From Desulfurivibrionaceae bacterium (GTDB lineage Bacteria > Desulfobacterota > Desulfobulbia > Desulfobulbales > UBA5123), in NCBI GenBank assembly GCA_030145325.1, contig JAQYVW010000025.1, positions 1 to 40,098 on the forward strand: a stretch of DNA of 40,098 nucleotides, in the 5' to 3' direction. The translations under genes and the position numbers were made by a program. Under the pieces are notes generated by a model. That model was not told the origin of the DNA, ran no database searches, and was given only the letters and a program-made list of their open reading frames with translations. Within the stretch, counting starts at the first letter, position 1. Each line of letters opens with the position of its first letter. Positions 23,457 through 32,592 of the stretch are shown here, piece after piece.

Positions 23457-25388
23457 ATGACAGTAGATTTGATGATGAAGATTTTATTGGTTGAGGATGC
23501 AGCCACCATGCGCAAGATGGAGGCCCGGATTCTTAACCAGGTTGGCTTTGAGAATATTGTCGAGGCGGCGGATGGACGTGAGGCCGTGGAGAAGTTGCAG
23601 TCCGAGGATAACATCGGCCTCATCATCAGCGATTGGGCAATGCCCAATATGGATGGTTATGAACTGCTTACCTGGGTGCGTGGCGAGGAGCAGTTTAAGG
23701 AAATTCCTTTTATTATGGCCACCGGCCACGGTGATAAAGCATACGTTGCCAAGGCCAAGGAAGGTGGGGCCAGCGGGGTGGTTGCCAAACCCTTTACCGC
23801 TGATGAATTGAAAGTTCTCATCGATGAGATCTTCGGAGTCAAGCAGGCCGAGGTCAAGAAGGATGAGGGGCCCAAGGTCAGCACCCAAGGTAAGGTGCGG
23901 CTGAAGATGGCCCATATCCAGATCACCGACCATCTGCCTTTAGGGGTGCTTCGGGATCAGGTCGAGTCTGGGGCCAAGAGTCCTGCCAGTTTCGATATCG
24001 AAACCCAATGCATGGCGGGCTGGAATCCGGTGCTGAAGGCCCTTGAAAATGGCGAGGTAGATGGTGCTTTGGTTCTTGCCCCCACCGCCATGGATCTTTA
24101 CAGCTACGAGGTGCCGATCAAGTTGGTCTTGTTTGCCCACCGGAATGGCAGTATTGCGGTGCGTAATGCCTCCGGCACGTATTCCAAGCCTTATCAGCAG
24201 TTTTTTAAGCATAAAAGTTTTCTAATCCCGCATAAGATGTCGGTTCACAATATGTTGGCGCATATGTATTTCTCGCAAATGGGTTTGCGGCCAGGGGTGG
24301 CGGGCAAGGAGGCGGTGAATGTCCTTTTTGATGTTGCGCCGCCCATCACGATGCCGGAATCTTTGAAGGAGAACCCTGAGGTCAGTGGTTTTATGGTTGC
24401 CGAGCCCATCGGTTCGCGAGCCATTGCTGCCGGGGTTGCCGAACGGCAGTTTCTGTCCAGTGAGATATGGGACGGTCATCCCTGTTGTGTGGTGGTTTTC
24501 CGTGATGACTTCATCAGCTCTTACCCGGAGGCGGTGCAGGAGTTTACCACCATGTTGGTTGAGGCGGGGCTGTTTATCCGTGATAATGTTGATCAGGCCG
24601 CCGATATTGCAGTAAAATTCCTCGATCCCCAAGGCACCCTGGGTCTTGAGGCAAATTTGCTCAGGAATGTGCTTTCTGATCCAGACGGAATCACCACCGA
24701 TGATCTCTATCCCGAGATCGCTGATCTTGATACCATCCAACGCTACATGACCAGCAAGATGGAGATCGGGCGAACCATTGATCTGGACCGTTTTGTTGAT
24801 ACTCGTTTTGCCGATGAGGCGTACCGGCAGTTGTCCCTTAGTCGTAAAAGCGGTCAGGAGCGGCAGGTGGCCAGTGACGGCGGCCAGCAGAAGCAGACCG
24901 TTTTTGAGCAGGTGGCTCAGTCCACCCGTGAGGGCAAGTACCTGATCTTTCAGCTTGCCGACGAAAAATATGGGGTCGGTGTTCTCGACGTTCGGGAGAT
25001 TATCGGTCTGATGGAGATTACTGAATTGCCGAACATGCCTTCCTTTTTTGAAGGGGTGATTAATCTCCGTGATAAGGTGATTCCGGTTCTTGACATGCGA
25101 GCCAAGTTTGGCATGGAGCGAGCAGAGCATACCGATCGAACCTGTATTATTGTGGTTGAAATCTCAGGGCTCAAGGGATCAACCCTGATGGGGGTGGTGG
25201 TGGACGGAGTCAGTGAGGTTGCCAATATCAAGGAAGAAGAGGTGGAAGACGCGCCGGTCTTTGGCGGCAGCGTCGATACCTCCTTTATTCTCGGGATGGC
25301 CAAACTGCAAATCGGCGTCACCATCCTCTTGGATATCGATCGGATTCTCCATACCAGTGAAATGGTGCAGTTGAGCGGGGCGATCTGA
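23457..25388 (+). CDS. Receiver - substrate-binding-protein-like - CheW fusion
   Basis: The 643 residues hold three modules. Residues 1-125 are a CheY-like receiver with Glu13/Asp14, phosphoacceptor Asp59 (IISDWAMPNMDG), Thr in IMATGH and Lys in VAKPF. Residues of about 140-440 resemble NrtA/TauA-type (NMT1-like) binding proteins (KMAHIQITDHLPLGVL, GEVDGALVLAPT, MVAEPIGSRAI). No signal peptide precedes this part, so it would sit in the cytoplasm. Residues of about 490-635 are a CheW domain (YLIFQLADEKYGVGVLDV, GVINLRDKVIPVLDMR). CheW links receptors to the CheA kinase. The fusion suggests that a small ligand and a phosphorylation input both act on a chemosensory array. A GAGGGGG site lies upstream of the ATG. 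No cheA or receptor gene is in the window. Confidence 0.85.
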   Translation: MTVDLMMKILLVEDAATMRKMEARILNQVGFENIVEAADGREAVEKLQSEDNIGLIISDWAMPNMDGYELLTWVRGEEQFKEIPFIMATGHGDKAYVAKAKEGGASGVVAKPFTADELKVLIDEIFGVKQAEVKKDEGPKVSTQGKVRLKMAHIQITDHLPLGVLRDQVESGAKSPASFDIETQCMAGWNPVLKALENGEVDGALVLAPTAMDLYSYEVPIKLVLFAHRNGSIAVRNASGTYSKPYQQFFKHKSFLIPHKMSVHNMLAHMYFSQMGLRPGVAGKEAVNVLFDVAPPITMPESLKENPEVSGFMVAEPIGSRAIAAGVAERQFLSSEIWDGHPCCVVVFRDDFISSYPEAVQEFTTMLVEAGLFIRDNVDQAADIAVKFLDPQGTLGLEANLLRNVLSDPDGITTDDLYPEIADLDTIQRYMTSKMEIGRTIDLDRFVDTRFADEAYRQLSLSRKSGQERQVASDGGQQKQTVFEQVAQSTREGKYLIFQLADEKYGVGVLDVREIIGLMEITELPNMPSFFEGVINLRDKVIPVLDMRAKFGMERAEHTDRTCIIVVEISGLKGSTLMGVVVDGVSEVANIKEEEVEDAPVFGGSVDTSFILGMAKLQIGVTILLDIDRILHTSEMVQLSGAI

Positions 25389-25501
25389 TTGGTGGCGGTG
25401 GAAAAGGCGGGGGCTTGGTTGGATCTGTTATCATTGCGGGTAGGGAATGGCGATAGCGGGGTAGGCATGTTGACAGGAACAAGGTACGCCGGGAAAGTTT
25501 T

Positions 25502-27466
25502 GTGGGAAAAGAGCAGGAATTGAAAAAAGTTCATGGCCCTTTGGCGATGCTGGCGCCTCTGCTCCTGCTTGGCCTGACAACCTTGGTTTATGCCAATACC
25601 TTTGGCGTTCCTTTTCTGTTTGATGATGCCGGTAATATTACCAAGGTCGCTGCTTTTCGTTTTGCGACCATTTCTTGGCCCAACCTGTGGCATGCCGCCA
25701 CCCATGGTTTTCTTCAGCATCGTCCCCTGGCGAACCTCTCTTTTGCCTTCAATGTCCATTGGGGTGGTTCAGATGTCTGGGGATTTCATCTGGTCAATCT
25801 GCTTGTGCATCTGGCAACGGCATTGGTCTTGTACCGGCTGCTGGTTGCCACCTTGAAGTTGCCCTCTTTACGAACCCGTTATAATGGCTGTGCTGGTGAA
25901 CTTGCCATGGTGGCGGCGCTTATTTGGGCTATCCATCCAATCCAGACCAACGCCGTTACCTATATCGTCCAGCGCATGACCACCATGGCTGCTTTGTTTA
26001 CCCTTGCGGCCTTGTATTGCTATCTGCGCGGGAGGTTGGCAGAGGTTGCCTGGCATTGTTGGGGTTGGTTTGCGGTTGCTTTGCTTGCTGGTGGTCTGGC
26101 TTTGCTTAGTAAGGAGAATGGTGCCATCCTGCCGGTGCTGGTGGCGAGCTATGAGATTTTTTTCCTGGCCGATTCTGGTCAAGGTATAGCTTGGCGGCGA
26201 TTGCTGCCTTGGCTGGGAGTTGCTGTGTTGCTGCTGGGGTTGTTGGCAGTTTTATATTTGGGTGAGGATTTTCTTGTTACTATCCAGCACGGGTACCTTG
26301 GCCGTGATTTTACCATGGGTGAGCGGCTGCTCACCCAGTCGCGGGTAATCTTTCTTTATTTAAGTTTGTTGCTGTTGCCCCTGCCTGGGCGGCTTAATCT
26401 TTGTCACGATATTGCCATTTCTCACCACCTCCTGGCACCTCCGCAAACGGCGGTGGCCATTCTCGGTCTGCTGGTTTTCGTGGCGGCAGCAGGGTATCTG
26501 TTTCGGCGAGATCCCTTGGCCTCTTTTGCCATTGTCTGGTTTTTTGCTGGTCTGCTCATCGAGTCAACGATAATTCCTCTGGAGATGGTTTTCGAGCACC
26601 GTCTCTACCTTCCTTCAACTTTTATTTTCTTGCCGGTTGTGGTTTTGCTTTATCGTCTTTTTTCTTCGCGGCCATGGGCGGCTAGATTGTTGTGGGGGAC
26701 GGTGATTGTTTTTCTCGCGGTCTGCACTTGGCAACGGAATGAAACCTGGGGCTCATCCTTTTCCTTATGGTCCGACGTGGTGCATAAATCCCCTCAGTTG
26801 GCGCGTGGCTATGCCAATCTGGGGCGGGCCGTGGAAACGCAGGGAGAGCATGTTGAGGCCGCCCGCCTTTTTCGTAAAGCCATTTTGCTTAATCCGGGGG
26901 ACGGTAAATCGTACGATAATTTGGGGGTGGTTTATGCCCGGCAAGGCCGCTATGAAGAGGCGGAGCAGATTTTTACGCGGGCCCTGGCCATTAATCCTGG
27001 TGATCGGGTGGCGATTTCTAATCTGGGGAATCTCTATGCGAAGCAAGATCGTTGTCAGGCGGGGGGGGAGTTTTTTACCGCCATGTTGTCTCGACCGGGG
27101 GTAGATCAGGCGGCGGTTTTTGCCGAACTGGCCAATGTTTCACGCTGTCTCGGCAACTTGCCTTTGGCCATTACTCAGGCTCGGCGCTCTTTGGGTCTCG
27201 ACGAAAATCAGGTGGCAACGAGAATTACCTTGGCCATCGCTCTTTATGAGACGGGTCATTTCGATGAGGCCATGGGGGAATTTCGCAAGGCTTGGGTGGG
27301 TGGATACGATGTGGTCGGCCTGTTGTTGAACGTCGCCAGAGCCAAATTTGCTGCGGGCGGCAAAGAAGAGGCCAGGCAAATTGTTCGGCAGGTGCTGGCT
27401 CTTGAGCCCCAGAACCGTGAAGGCTTGCTGCTTTCGGCGGCGTTTAGGCAAGCATCAGGTAGTTAA
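25502..27466 (+). CDS. Polytopic membrane protein with C-terminal TPR repeats (TMTC/GT39-like)
   Basis: The first 430 or so residues contain about ten hydrophobic helices and the early loop FLFDDAGNITKV, where an acidic DD follows the first helix as in PMT/GT-C type glycosyltransferases. The rest (about 435-650) is a series of TPR repeats, for example ARGYANLGRAVETQGEH and GKSYDNLGVVYARQGRYEEA. This layout matches bacterial proteins related to the TMTC O-mannosyltransferases; whether they glycosylate proteins or lipids is unproven. The frame opens with GTG at 25502, with no strong ribosome binding site, so the exact start is uncertain. It ends 68 bases before the convergent diguanylate cyclase gene. 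Confidence 0.82.
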   Translation: MGKEQELKKVHGPLAMLAPLLLLGLTTLVYANTFGVPFLFDDAGNITKVAAFRFATISWPNLWHAATHGFLQHRPLANLSFAFNVHWGGSDVWGFHLVNLLVHLATALVLYRLLVATLKLPSLRTRYNGCAGELAMVAALIWAIHPIQTNAVTYIVQRMTTMAALFTLAALYCYLRGRLAEVAWHCWGWFAVALLAGGLALLSKENGAILPVLVASYEIFFLADSGQGIAWRRLLPWLGVAVLLLGLLAVLYLGEDFLVTIQHGYLGRDFTMGERLLTQSRVIFLYLSLLLLPLPGRLNLCHDIAISHHLLAPPQTAVAILGLLVFVAAAGYLFRRDPLASFAIVWFFAGLLIESTIIPLEMVFEHRLYLPSTFIFLPVVVLLYRLFSSRPWAARLLWGTVIVFLAVCTWQRNETWGSSFSLWSDVVHKSPQLARGYANLGRAVETQGEHVEAARLFRKAILLNPGDGKSYDNLGVVYARQGRYEEAEQIFTRALAINPGDRVAISNLGNLYAKQDRCQAGGEFFTAMLSRPGVDQAAVFAELANVSRCLGNLPLAITQARRSLGLDENQVATRITLAIALYETGHFDEAMGEFRKAWVGGYDVVGLLLNVARAKFAAGGKEEARQIVRQVLALEPQNREGLLLSAAFRQASGS

Positions 27467-27534
27467 GCGGTGTGCCGGTGGGAAGGATCTGACCGCTATT
27501 TTGTGATGGTAGTTTGTCGCGTAACCTCAGAAGC

Positions 27535-29112
27535 TTAAGTGTAAACCACCACCAGATTCCGTTGTTCTGCTTTGGCCTGATAAAGTGCTTTGTCGGCATA
27601 GGCCAGTAAATCCTGCGGAGATTGTGGATTATGCGCCCGGAAAGAGGAGACACCGATACTGGCGGTAACTTGCTTTTTATGCGAACCTTCGGTGTGGACA
27701 TGTGATTCCAGTCTGGCCCGCATTCGTTCGGCGATGACCATACTGCCCTCAAGATCGGTATCGGGTAAAAGGATTACGAATTCCTCGCCACCATAACGGG
27801 CCACCACATCGGTATCCCTCGCCTCCTCTTTGAGGATTCGCCCGATTCCTTTCAGAACCAGATCCCCGAAGGCATGGCCGTGGCTGTCGTTAATCTTCTT
27901 GAAGTGATCGAGGTCGATGATCATGCAACTGTAGTCCGAATTGCCGCGCGCCGCTAAGGCAAAATCCCGTTGAAGCACCTTGTGGAAATAGCGATAATTA
28001 TAAAGGCCGGTTAACTCATCCTTGATGGCCTGCTCTTGCAGAATCAGGTTGACCCGTTCCAACTCGGTTGCTTTGGCGGCAATCTCTTGTAGGTAACGGG
28101 CCTCAATCTCAAGGGCATACTTTTTTTCTTGAATCCGAAAAAGCAGGGTGGTGCCAATTCCGAAAAAGAGCAGTACCGCAATCACCAGCAGGATAGCCTG
28201 TCGGGAATGCCGTTGGATCGGCGCGGAGATAGCGCTGAAGGGCAGGGTGACGCCGAGTCCCCAGTTCATGTTTTTAAACTTTATGGGTGCATAGGCGATG
28301 AACTTGGTTTGAGGATGACGCCCTTGTTGGTTGGCAATGAAAATATCTACCCCGTCTCGCCCGGCAGCGATTTCGTGCTTGATGGTTTCTCTGTTTGCAC
28401 ACTTTGTCTCAACACAGCCAGATGGGGAATCTGCATCTTTTAAGTCTTCATCCCTTGGCGGTGGTGAGAGGAAGTGGCCTTGCTCGTCGATCAATACCGG
28501 CACCGCGCCGCCTCCGAACTTGATCGGATGGATGTAAAGAGAGTTAAGGGTGTCGATATTAACCAGCGCGCAGGCAATGCCTACCAGTTTGTTATGGGCA
28601 GCAATGGGGACGGAAAGGGCCACCACTTGATGACCGCTGTTATCAAGAAAGTGCGGACTAACTTGGGGAAGAAAATCCTGGGAAAAAGCCGCCATATCGA
28701 GTTCAGCGGCTAGAGTTGCCCCTCCCACCTCAACTCCTGCCGGTACAGATGTTAGGAGTTTGCCGGTGGGGTCAAGGATGGCAATAGATTCCAACTCTTG
28801 TTGGTGGGCCTGGTAGAAAATGTGCAATCTTTGCATCTCGGGGCTGGTTGCGGAGATGGATAGGTTTTCTCGTTTGAACAGAGGGTCGCCAGCGATTTCT
28901 CGCAAAGAGTTTACATGATCACTCAGATGTCGTTCCAGGGAGGTGGCGGTGGACTTGGCAATCATCAGTAATTGCTGTTTGGTTAGGCTCACCAGCGTAC
29001 TTTCGAATTGATGGTGTGCTTGCCGAGCCATCAAGACAATGGCGAGAAAGAAGGTTAGCGCCCCGAGCAGGATGAGGTTTGTTTTCGTGCGTAATGAAAA
29101 ATTATGTCGCAT
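27535..29112 (-). CDS. Membrane diguanylate cyclase with extracytoplasmic sensor domain
   Basis: An N-terminal transmembrane helix (LILLGALTFFLAIVLMA, about 13-29) is followed by about 270 periplasmic residues that look like a Cache sensor domain, then a second helix (AILLVIAVLLFFGIGTTLLF) and a short coiled segment. The GGDEF domain begins at DELTGLYNYRYF and has an intact GGEEF active site (about 441-445). RDTD, five residues before it, is the RxxD product-inhibition site. It should make cyclic di-GMP from two GTP in response to a periplasmic ligand. The gene appears to be transcribed alone, convergent with the TPR gene. Confidence 0.92.
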   Translation of the reverse strand: MRHNFSLRTKTNLILLGALTFFLAIVLMARQAHHQFESTLVSLTKQQLLMIAKSTATSLERHLSDHVNSLREIAGDPLFKRENLSISATSPEMQRLHIFYQAHQQELESIAILDPTGKLLTSVPAGVEVGGATLAAELDMAAFSQDFLPQVSPHFLDNSGHQVVALSVPIAAHNKLVGIACALVNIDTLNSLYIHPIKFGGGAVPVLIDEQGHFLSPPPRDEDLKDADSPSGCVETKCANRETIKHEIAAGRDGVDIFIANQQGRHPQTKFIAYAPIKFKNMNWGLGVTLPFSAISAPIQRHSRQAILLVIAVLLFFGIGTTLLFRIQEKKYALEIEARYLQEIAAKATELERVNLILQEQAIKDELTGLYNYRYFHKVLQRDFALAARGNSDYSCMIIDLDHFKKINDSHGHAFGDLVLKGIGRILKEEARDTDVVARYGGEEFVILLPDTDLEGSMVIAERMRARLESHVHTEGSHKKQVTASIGVSSFRAHNPQSPQDLLAYADKALYQAKAEQRNLVVVYT

Positions 29113-29451
29113 CTGAAGTTCCAGGCTAGGGCGCTAGGTGATGGCCTAGCATGCAATAATTTTTTGAGTAATTAGATATTTAACGTTAAGTGTTTATTAA
29201 CATATTGGTGTTGTTTGCCAAAGGTAAATTGATTTTGTCCGCTAACCGGGGTGGGTGTTTAGTTTTGTTGGTCACCGAATATGTTCCTTGCTGACTCAGC
29301 ATAATCCTTAAGGAAGCGGCCTTGACAGTGGCTCGGAGATGATTATTCTCTCAGCAAATTAATGGTCTTGTCCGAGACCAATTCCGTAGTTTTCTACAGC
29401 AGATTATAAAAGACGTCGTGGCAATTATGCATCCTGCAGGAGGTCAATGGG
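29113..29451. other. Intergenic region between divergent diguanylate cyclase and htpG
   Basis: These 339 bases hold the outward promoters of both genes and the htpG leader. Apart from the TTGACA/TATTCT pair at 29322 and the AGGAGG at 29438, I see no gene, RNA fold or repeat. No CIRCE element is present. Confidence 0.5.
29322..29349 (+). promoter_or_regulatory. Putative promoter of htpG
   Basis: A perfect TTGACA (29322-29327) and a TATTCT (29344-29349) are 16 bases apart, 160 bases upstream of the htpG start. The preceding C gives CTTGACA, which partly resembles a sigma-32 -35 box, but no CCCCAT-type -10 is seen. Confidence 0.45.
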
Positions 29452-29547
29452 ATGTGCAGGGCACGGACAAAGCCCACGGCTAATGACCTAACTTATAGAG
29501 GTGACATTGATGAGTACCGAGAATGCCCAACCCCATGCCGAGACTAA
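29452..29547 (+). CDS. Possible leader ORF overlapping the htpG start (31 aa)
   Basis: A perfect AGGAGG at 29438-29443 stands 8 bases before an ATG that opens a 31-codon frame, MCRARTKPTANDLTYR onward. It overlaps the htpG start in a different frame and stops at 29545. This is a better-placed ribosome binding site than that of htpG itself, so a translated leader coupled to htpG is possible. The peptide resembles nothing known to me and could be accidental. Confidence 0.25.
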   Translation: MCRARTKPTANDLTYRGDIDEYRECPTPCRD

Positions 29548-31393
29548 GGAATTCCAAGCTGAAGTTAAGAAGCTCCTTGATATCGTAATTCATTCGCTCT
29601 ACACCGAGCGGGAGATCTTCCTCCGCGAGCTGGTTTCCAACGCTGCCGACGCCTTGGAAAAGTACCGTCACCAAAGTCTCCTTGAAGAAGAGACCTTTGA
29701 CAGCCACCTGCCTCTGGAGATCAACATTGAGGTGGATGACGACAAGAAGACCGTCACCATCACTGATACCGGCATTGGCATGGATCGTGGTGAACTTGAG
29801 GGCAATCTCGGCACCATCGCTCATTCTGGCTCCAAGACGTTTTTTACCAAACTTGATGACGCAGCCCAAAAGGATGTCAACCTCATCGGCCAGTTCGGGG
29901 TGGGTTTTTATGCCGCCTTCATGGCTGCCGACAAGGTAACCGTCCAGTCCCGTTCTTACCGGATGGATGATGCTGGTCATCAGTGGGAATCAGACGGTGT
30001 CGGCAGTTTCACCATCTCTACTTGCCCCGGTATTCGTCGCGGCACCAAGATCATCCTCGAACTGAAAGATGATGCCCATGAGTTTGCCGCCGACACCAGG
30101 ATCAAAAGCATCATCAAGCGTTATTCCAGCTTTGTCTCCTTCCCCATCAAGGTTGCCGGTGAAGAGATCAACACCGTGCAGGCCCTCTGGGCCCGGAGCA
30201 AGAGCGAGATCAAGGATGAGGAGTATGCGGATTTTTATAAGTTTGTCGGCAATGCGGTGGATGAACCGCTGTTGCGCCTGCATTTTTCCGCTGATGCGCC
30301 CTTGGCCATCAAGGCGCTGCTCTTTGCCCCGGACAGCAATATCGAGAAGATGGGCTTTGGTCGTACCGATCCTGGGGTTAGTCTCTATTGCCAGCGGGTG
30401 CTCATCGATCAGCATTCCAAGACTATCCTGCCCGAATGGCTCCGTTTCCTGAAGGGGGTCATCGACAGCGAGGATCTGCCCCTTAATATCTCTCGGCAGG
30501 CCTTGCAGGATAACGCCCTGGTCGCCAAGATCAACAAGGTGGTTACCTCGCGATTCCTCAAGCAGTTGGGAGAGACGGCCAAGAAAGAGCCGGAGACCTA
30601 TGAGAAATTTTGGGATGAATTCGGCGCTTTTTTGAAAGAGGGGGTGGTTTCCGATTTTACGCATCGGGATGCCTTGGGTAAGTTGCTCCGTTTTGAGTCT
30701 TCGGCCAGCGAGCCGGGCAAGCTCATTTCCTTGGCCGAATACGTGGAGCGGATGGGCGAGGAGCAAAAGGAAATTTATTATATCAATGGCACCAGCCGCG
30801 ATGATATCGAGGCCGGTCCCTACATCGAGGCCTTCCGCAAGCGTGATCTGGAAATTATCTACACCGTTGATCCCATAGACGACTTCGTTTTCAGCCATTT
30901 GGCGATGTTTGACGAAAAACAACTGGTCTCAGCCGACCGTGGCGATTTGAAGCTGCCCGGCGATAAGGATGAGGAGAGCGAGGAAGAAAAGAGCGAGGAA
31001 GTGAAGGCCGAAGAGAAGGCCACGGAAGGGCTCACCGCCTGGATGAAAGAGGTGCTGGGAGACAAGGTCAAGGAGGTGCTGGAGTCCAAGCGCCTTGAGG
31101 ACAGCCCGGCCATCATCGTCAACCCGGATGCCTTCATGACCAGTAGTATGGAGCGCCTGATGCGTTCTTCCGGTCAGGGTGGGCAGCAGTTCGGGGCCAA
31201 GAATCTTGAGATTAACAGTCACCATGCCTTATTGCAGGGATTGGCAGAACTGAAAAAAAATGACGAACCTTTTGCCAAGTCGGTTGTCGAACAGATATAC
31301 GACAACGCCATGATTCAGGCTGGCTTGATGGTTGAGCCCCGCTCCATGGTGGAACGTTCTTACGAGATTCTCGCGCGAGTGGTGAAACCATAA
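29510..31393 (+). CDS. htpG: Molecular chaperone HtpG (Hsp90)
   Basis: HtpG is the bacterial Hsp90, an ATP-driven dimeric chaperone of the cytoplasm. The 627 residues show the GHKL ATPase N-domain (YTEREIFLRELVSNAADALE, DTGIGMDRGEL, GQFGVGFYAAFM), the middle-domain motif LPLNISRQALQDN and a dimerisation domain ending MVERSYEILARVVKP. I chose the ATG at 29510, with GAGGTGA just upstream, over a GTG at 29501. A highly charged stretch at about 490-505 (DEESEEEKSEE) is a local oddity between the middle and C-terminal domains. A strong hairpin follows the gene, so it is likely monocistronic. Confidence 0.97.
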   Translation: MSTENAQPHAETKEFQAEVKKLLDIVIHSLYTEREIFLRELVSNAADALEKYRHQSLLEEETFDSHLPLEINIEVDDDKKTVTITDTGIGMDRGELEGNLGTIAHSGSKTFFTKLDDAAQKDVNLIGQFGVGFYAAFMAADKVTVQSRSYRMDDAGHQWESDGVGSFTISTCPGIRRGTKIILELKDDAHEFAADTRIKSIIKRYSSFVSFPIKVAGEEINTVQALWARSKSEIKDEEYADFYKFVGNAVDEPLLRLHFSADAPLAIKALLFAPDSNIEKMGFGRTDPGVSLYCQRVLIDQHSKTILPEWLRFLKGVIDSEDLPLNISRQALQDNALVAKINKVVTSRFLKQLGETAKKEPETYEKFWDEFGAFLKEGVVSDFTHRDALGKLLRFESSASEPGKLISLAEYVERMGEEQKEIYYINGTSRDDIEAGPYIEAFRKRDLEIIYTVDPIDDFVFSHLAMFDEKQLVSADRGDLKLPGDKDEESEEEKSEEVKAEEKATEGLTAWMKEVLGDKVKEVLESKRLEDSPAIIVNPDAFMTSSMERLMRSSGQGGQQFGAKNLEINSHHALLQGLAELKKNDEPFAKSVVEQIYDNAMIQAGLMVEPRSMVERSYEILARVVKP

Positions 31394-31476
31394 GCAAATA
31401 TTGATGGGCTCGTAAAAAGTCCATGGTACTGCATTGTTGCGTCGTCAATTCTCGCGAGGAGTGCAGCTTGGATTAG

Positions 31477-31532
31477 CAACTGATCTCGGCCTGGGGTATT
31501 ATTGCCCCAGGTCGGAATCAGTTGTTTATTTT
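31477..31532 (+). terminator. Terminator after htpG
   Basis: A long hairpin runs from 31477 to 31524 (CAACTGAT...ATCAGTTG outer arms and CCTGGGG/CCCCAGG inner arms, loop tattattg), followed by TTTATTTT. It ends transcription before the ABC transporter genes. Confidence 0.85.
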
Positions 31533-31644
31533 AACGCTTTCAGCATATTCAGGGAACTGGCATCAATTCCAAAATTATAACTATCTAGATTTGCTCCAGT
31601 CTGATAGTTACCACATCTATCAAACAAATACAGCGGCGGTCAAC

Positions 31645-32592
31645 ATGATCGAGGTAGTGGAACTGTGCAAGAGTTACGGTGAGGTGGAGGCGTTGCGTGA
31701 CGTCTCCTTTTCGGTTAAGCCCGGTGAGATTATCGGTCTCCTTGGCCCCAATGGTGCGGGCAAGACCACCTTGATGAAGATTCTCACCGGCTACTTACAG
31801 CCCTCCGGTGGCAGCGCCAGGGTTAACGGCCTTGAGGTGTTGGAAAATACTCAAGAGGTGCAAAGGGTTATCGGTTACTTGCCGGAAAACGCCCCTCTCT
31901 ATCCGGAACTTTCCGTGCAGGGCTATCTGCAGATGATCGCCGACCTGCGGGAGATCCCCACCGCTGATCGGCAACGGGCTCTTTCCCAAGCTATTCATGC
32001 CGTGGGTCTTGAAGATCGGCTGACCCGGTCGATCAACACCCTGAGCAAGGGGTATCGGCAGCGGGTTGGGCTGGCCCAGGCCATCTTGCATCGACCCAAC
32101 CTCTTGATCCTCGACGAGCCAACCAACGGCCTCGATCCCACTCAGATTGTTGAAGTTCGCCGTTTGGTGAGGAAACTTGCTAAGCACGCCACGGTGTTGA
32201 TCTCCACCCACATCCTTTCTGAGGTGGAGGCCAGTTGTGACCGGGCGATTATCCTGATGGCCGGCGAGGTTAAGGCCGATGCCAAGCTCTCGGAGCTTGC
32301 CGCCACCGCCGACGCCATGGTCACTATCGCCGCCACTGATAACGATGAAATGGTGCTCTCCACCCTTGCTACCTTAGCCGGCGTTCGTAACGTGGCGGTG
32401 GTGGCCCATGATGATGGTCGGGTGCGGATTAGGGTGCATGGCAGCACTGACCGGGATCTCTGCCCGGAGATTTATCAACTGGTTCGCGATAACGACTGGT
32501 TGCTGCATGAACTGCGCCCCGAGGTTCGTACCCTGGAGGCGGTATTCAACGATCTGGCCGCTGCCAATCAGGTTCATGGAGGTGTGCAATGA
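31645..32592 (+). CDS. ABC transporter ATP-binding protein (GldA/NatA-like)
   Basis: The 315 residues form a standard ABC ATPase: Walker A GPNGAGKTT at about 34-42, signature LSKGYRQRVGLAQA, Walker B LLILDEPTNGLDP and the switch His in ISTHIL. A C-terminal extension of about 90 residues follows, as in exporters of the GldA/NatA group. I placed the start at ATG 31645 (MIEVVELCKSYG). A longer in-frame start at 31522 would cross the downstream side of the htpG terminator and adds sequence unlike the family. The ribosome binding site is weak. The stop overlaps the start of the permease gene (ATGA), so the two are coupled. Confidence 0.92.
   Translation: MIEVVELCKSYGEVEALRDVSFSVKPGEIIGLLGPNGAGKTTLMKILTGYLQPSGGSARVNGLEVLENTQEVQRVIGYLPENAPLYPELSVQGYLQMIADLREIPTADRQRALSQAIHAVGLEDRLTRSINTLSKGYRQRVGLAQAILHRPNLLILDEPTNGLDPTQIVEVRRLVRKLAKHATVLISTHILSEVEASCDRAIILMAGEVKADAKLSELAATADAMVTIAATDNDEMVLSTLATLAGVRNVAVVAHDDGRVRIRVHGSTDRDLCPEIYQLVRDNDWLLHELRPEVRTLEAVFNDLAAANQVHGGVQ

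Noticed and set aside
29113-29509. CIRCE or sigma-32 control of htpG
   Set aside because: No TTAGCACTC inverted repeat is present, and only half of a sigma-32-like promoter can be matched.
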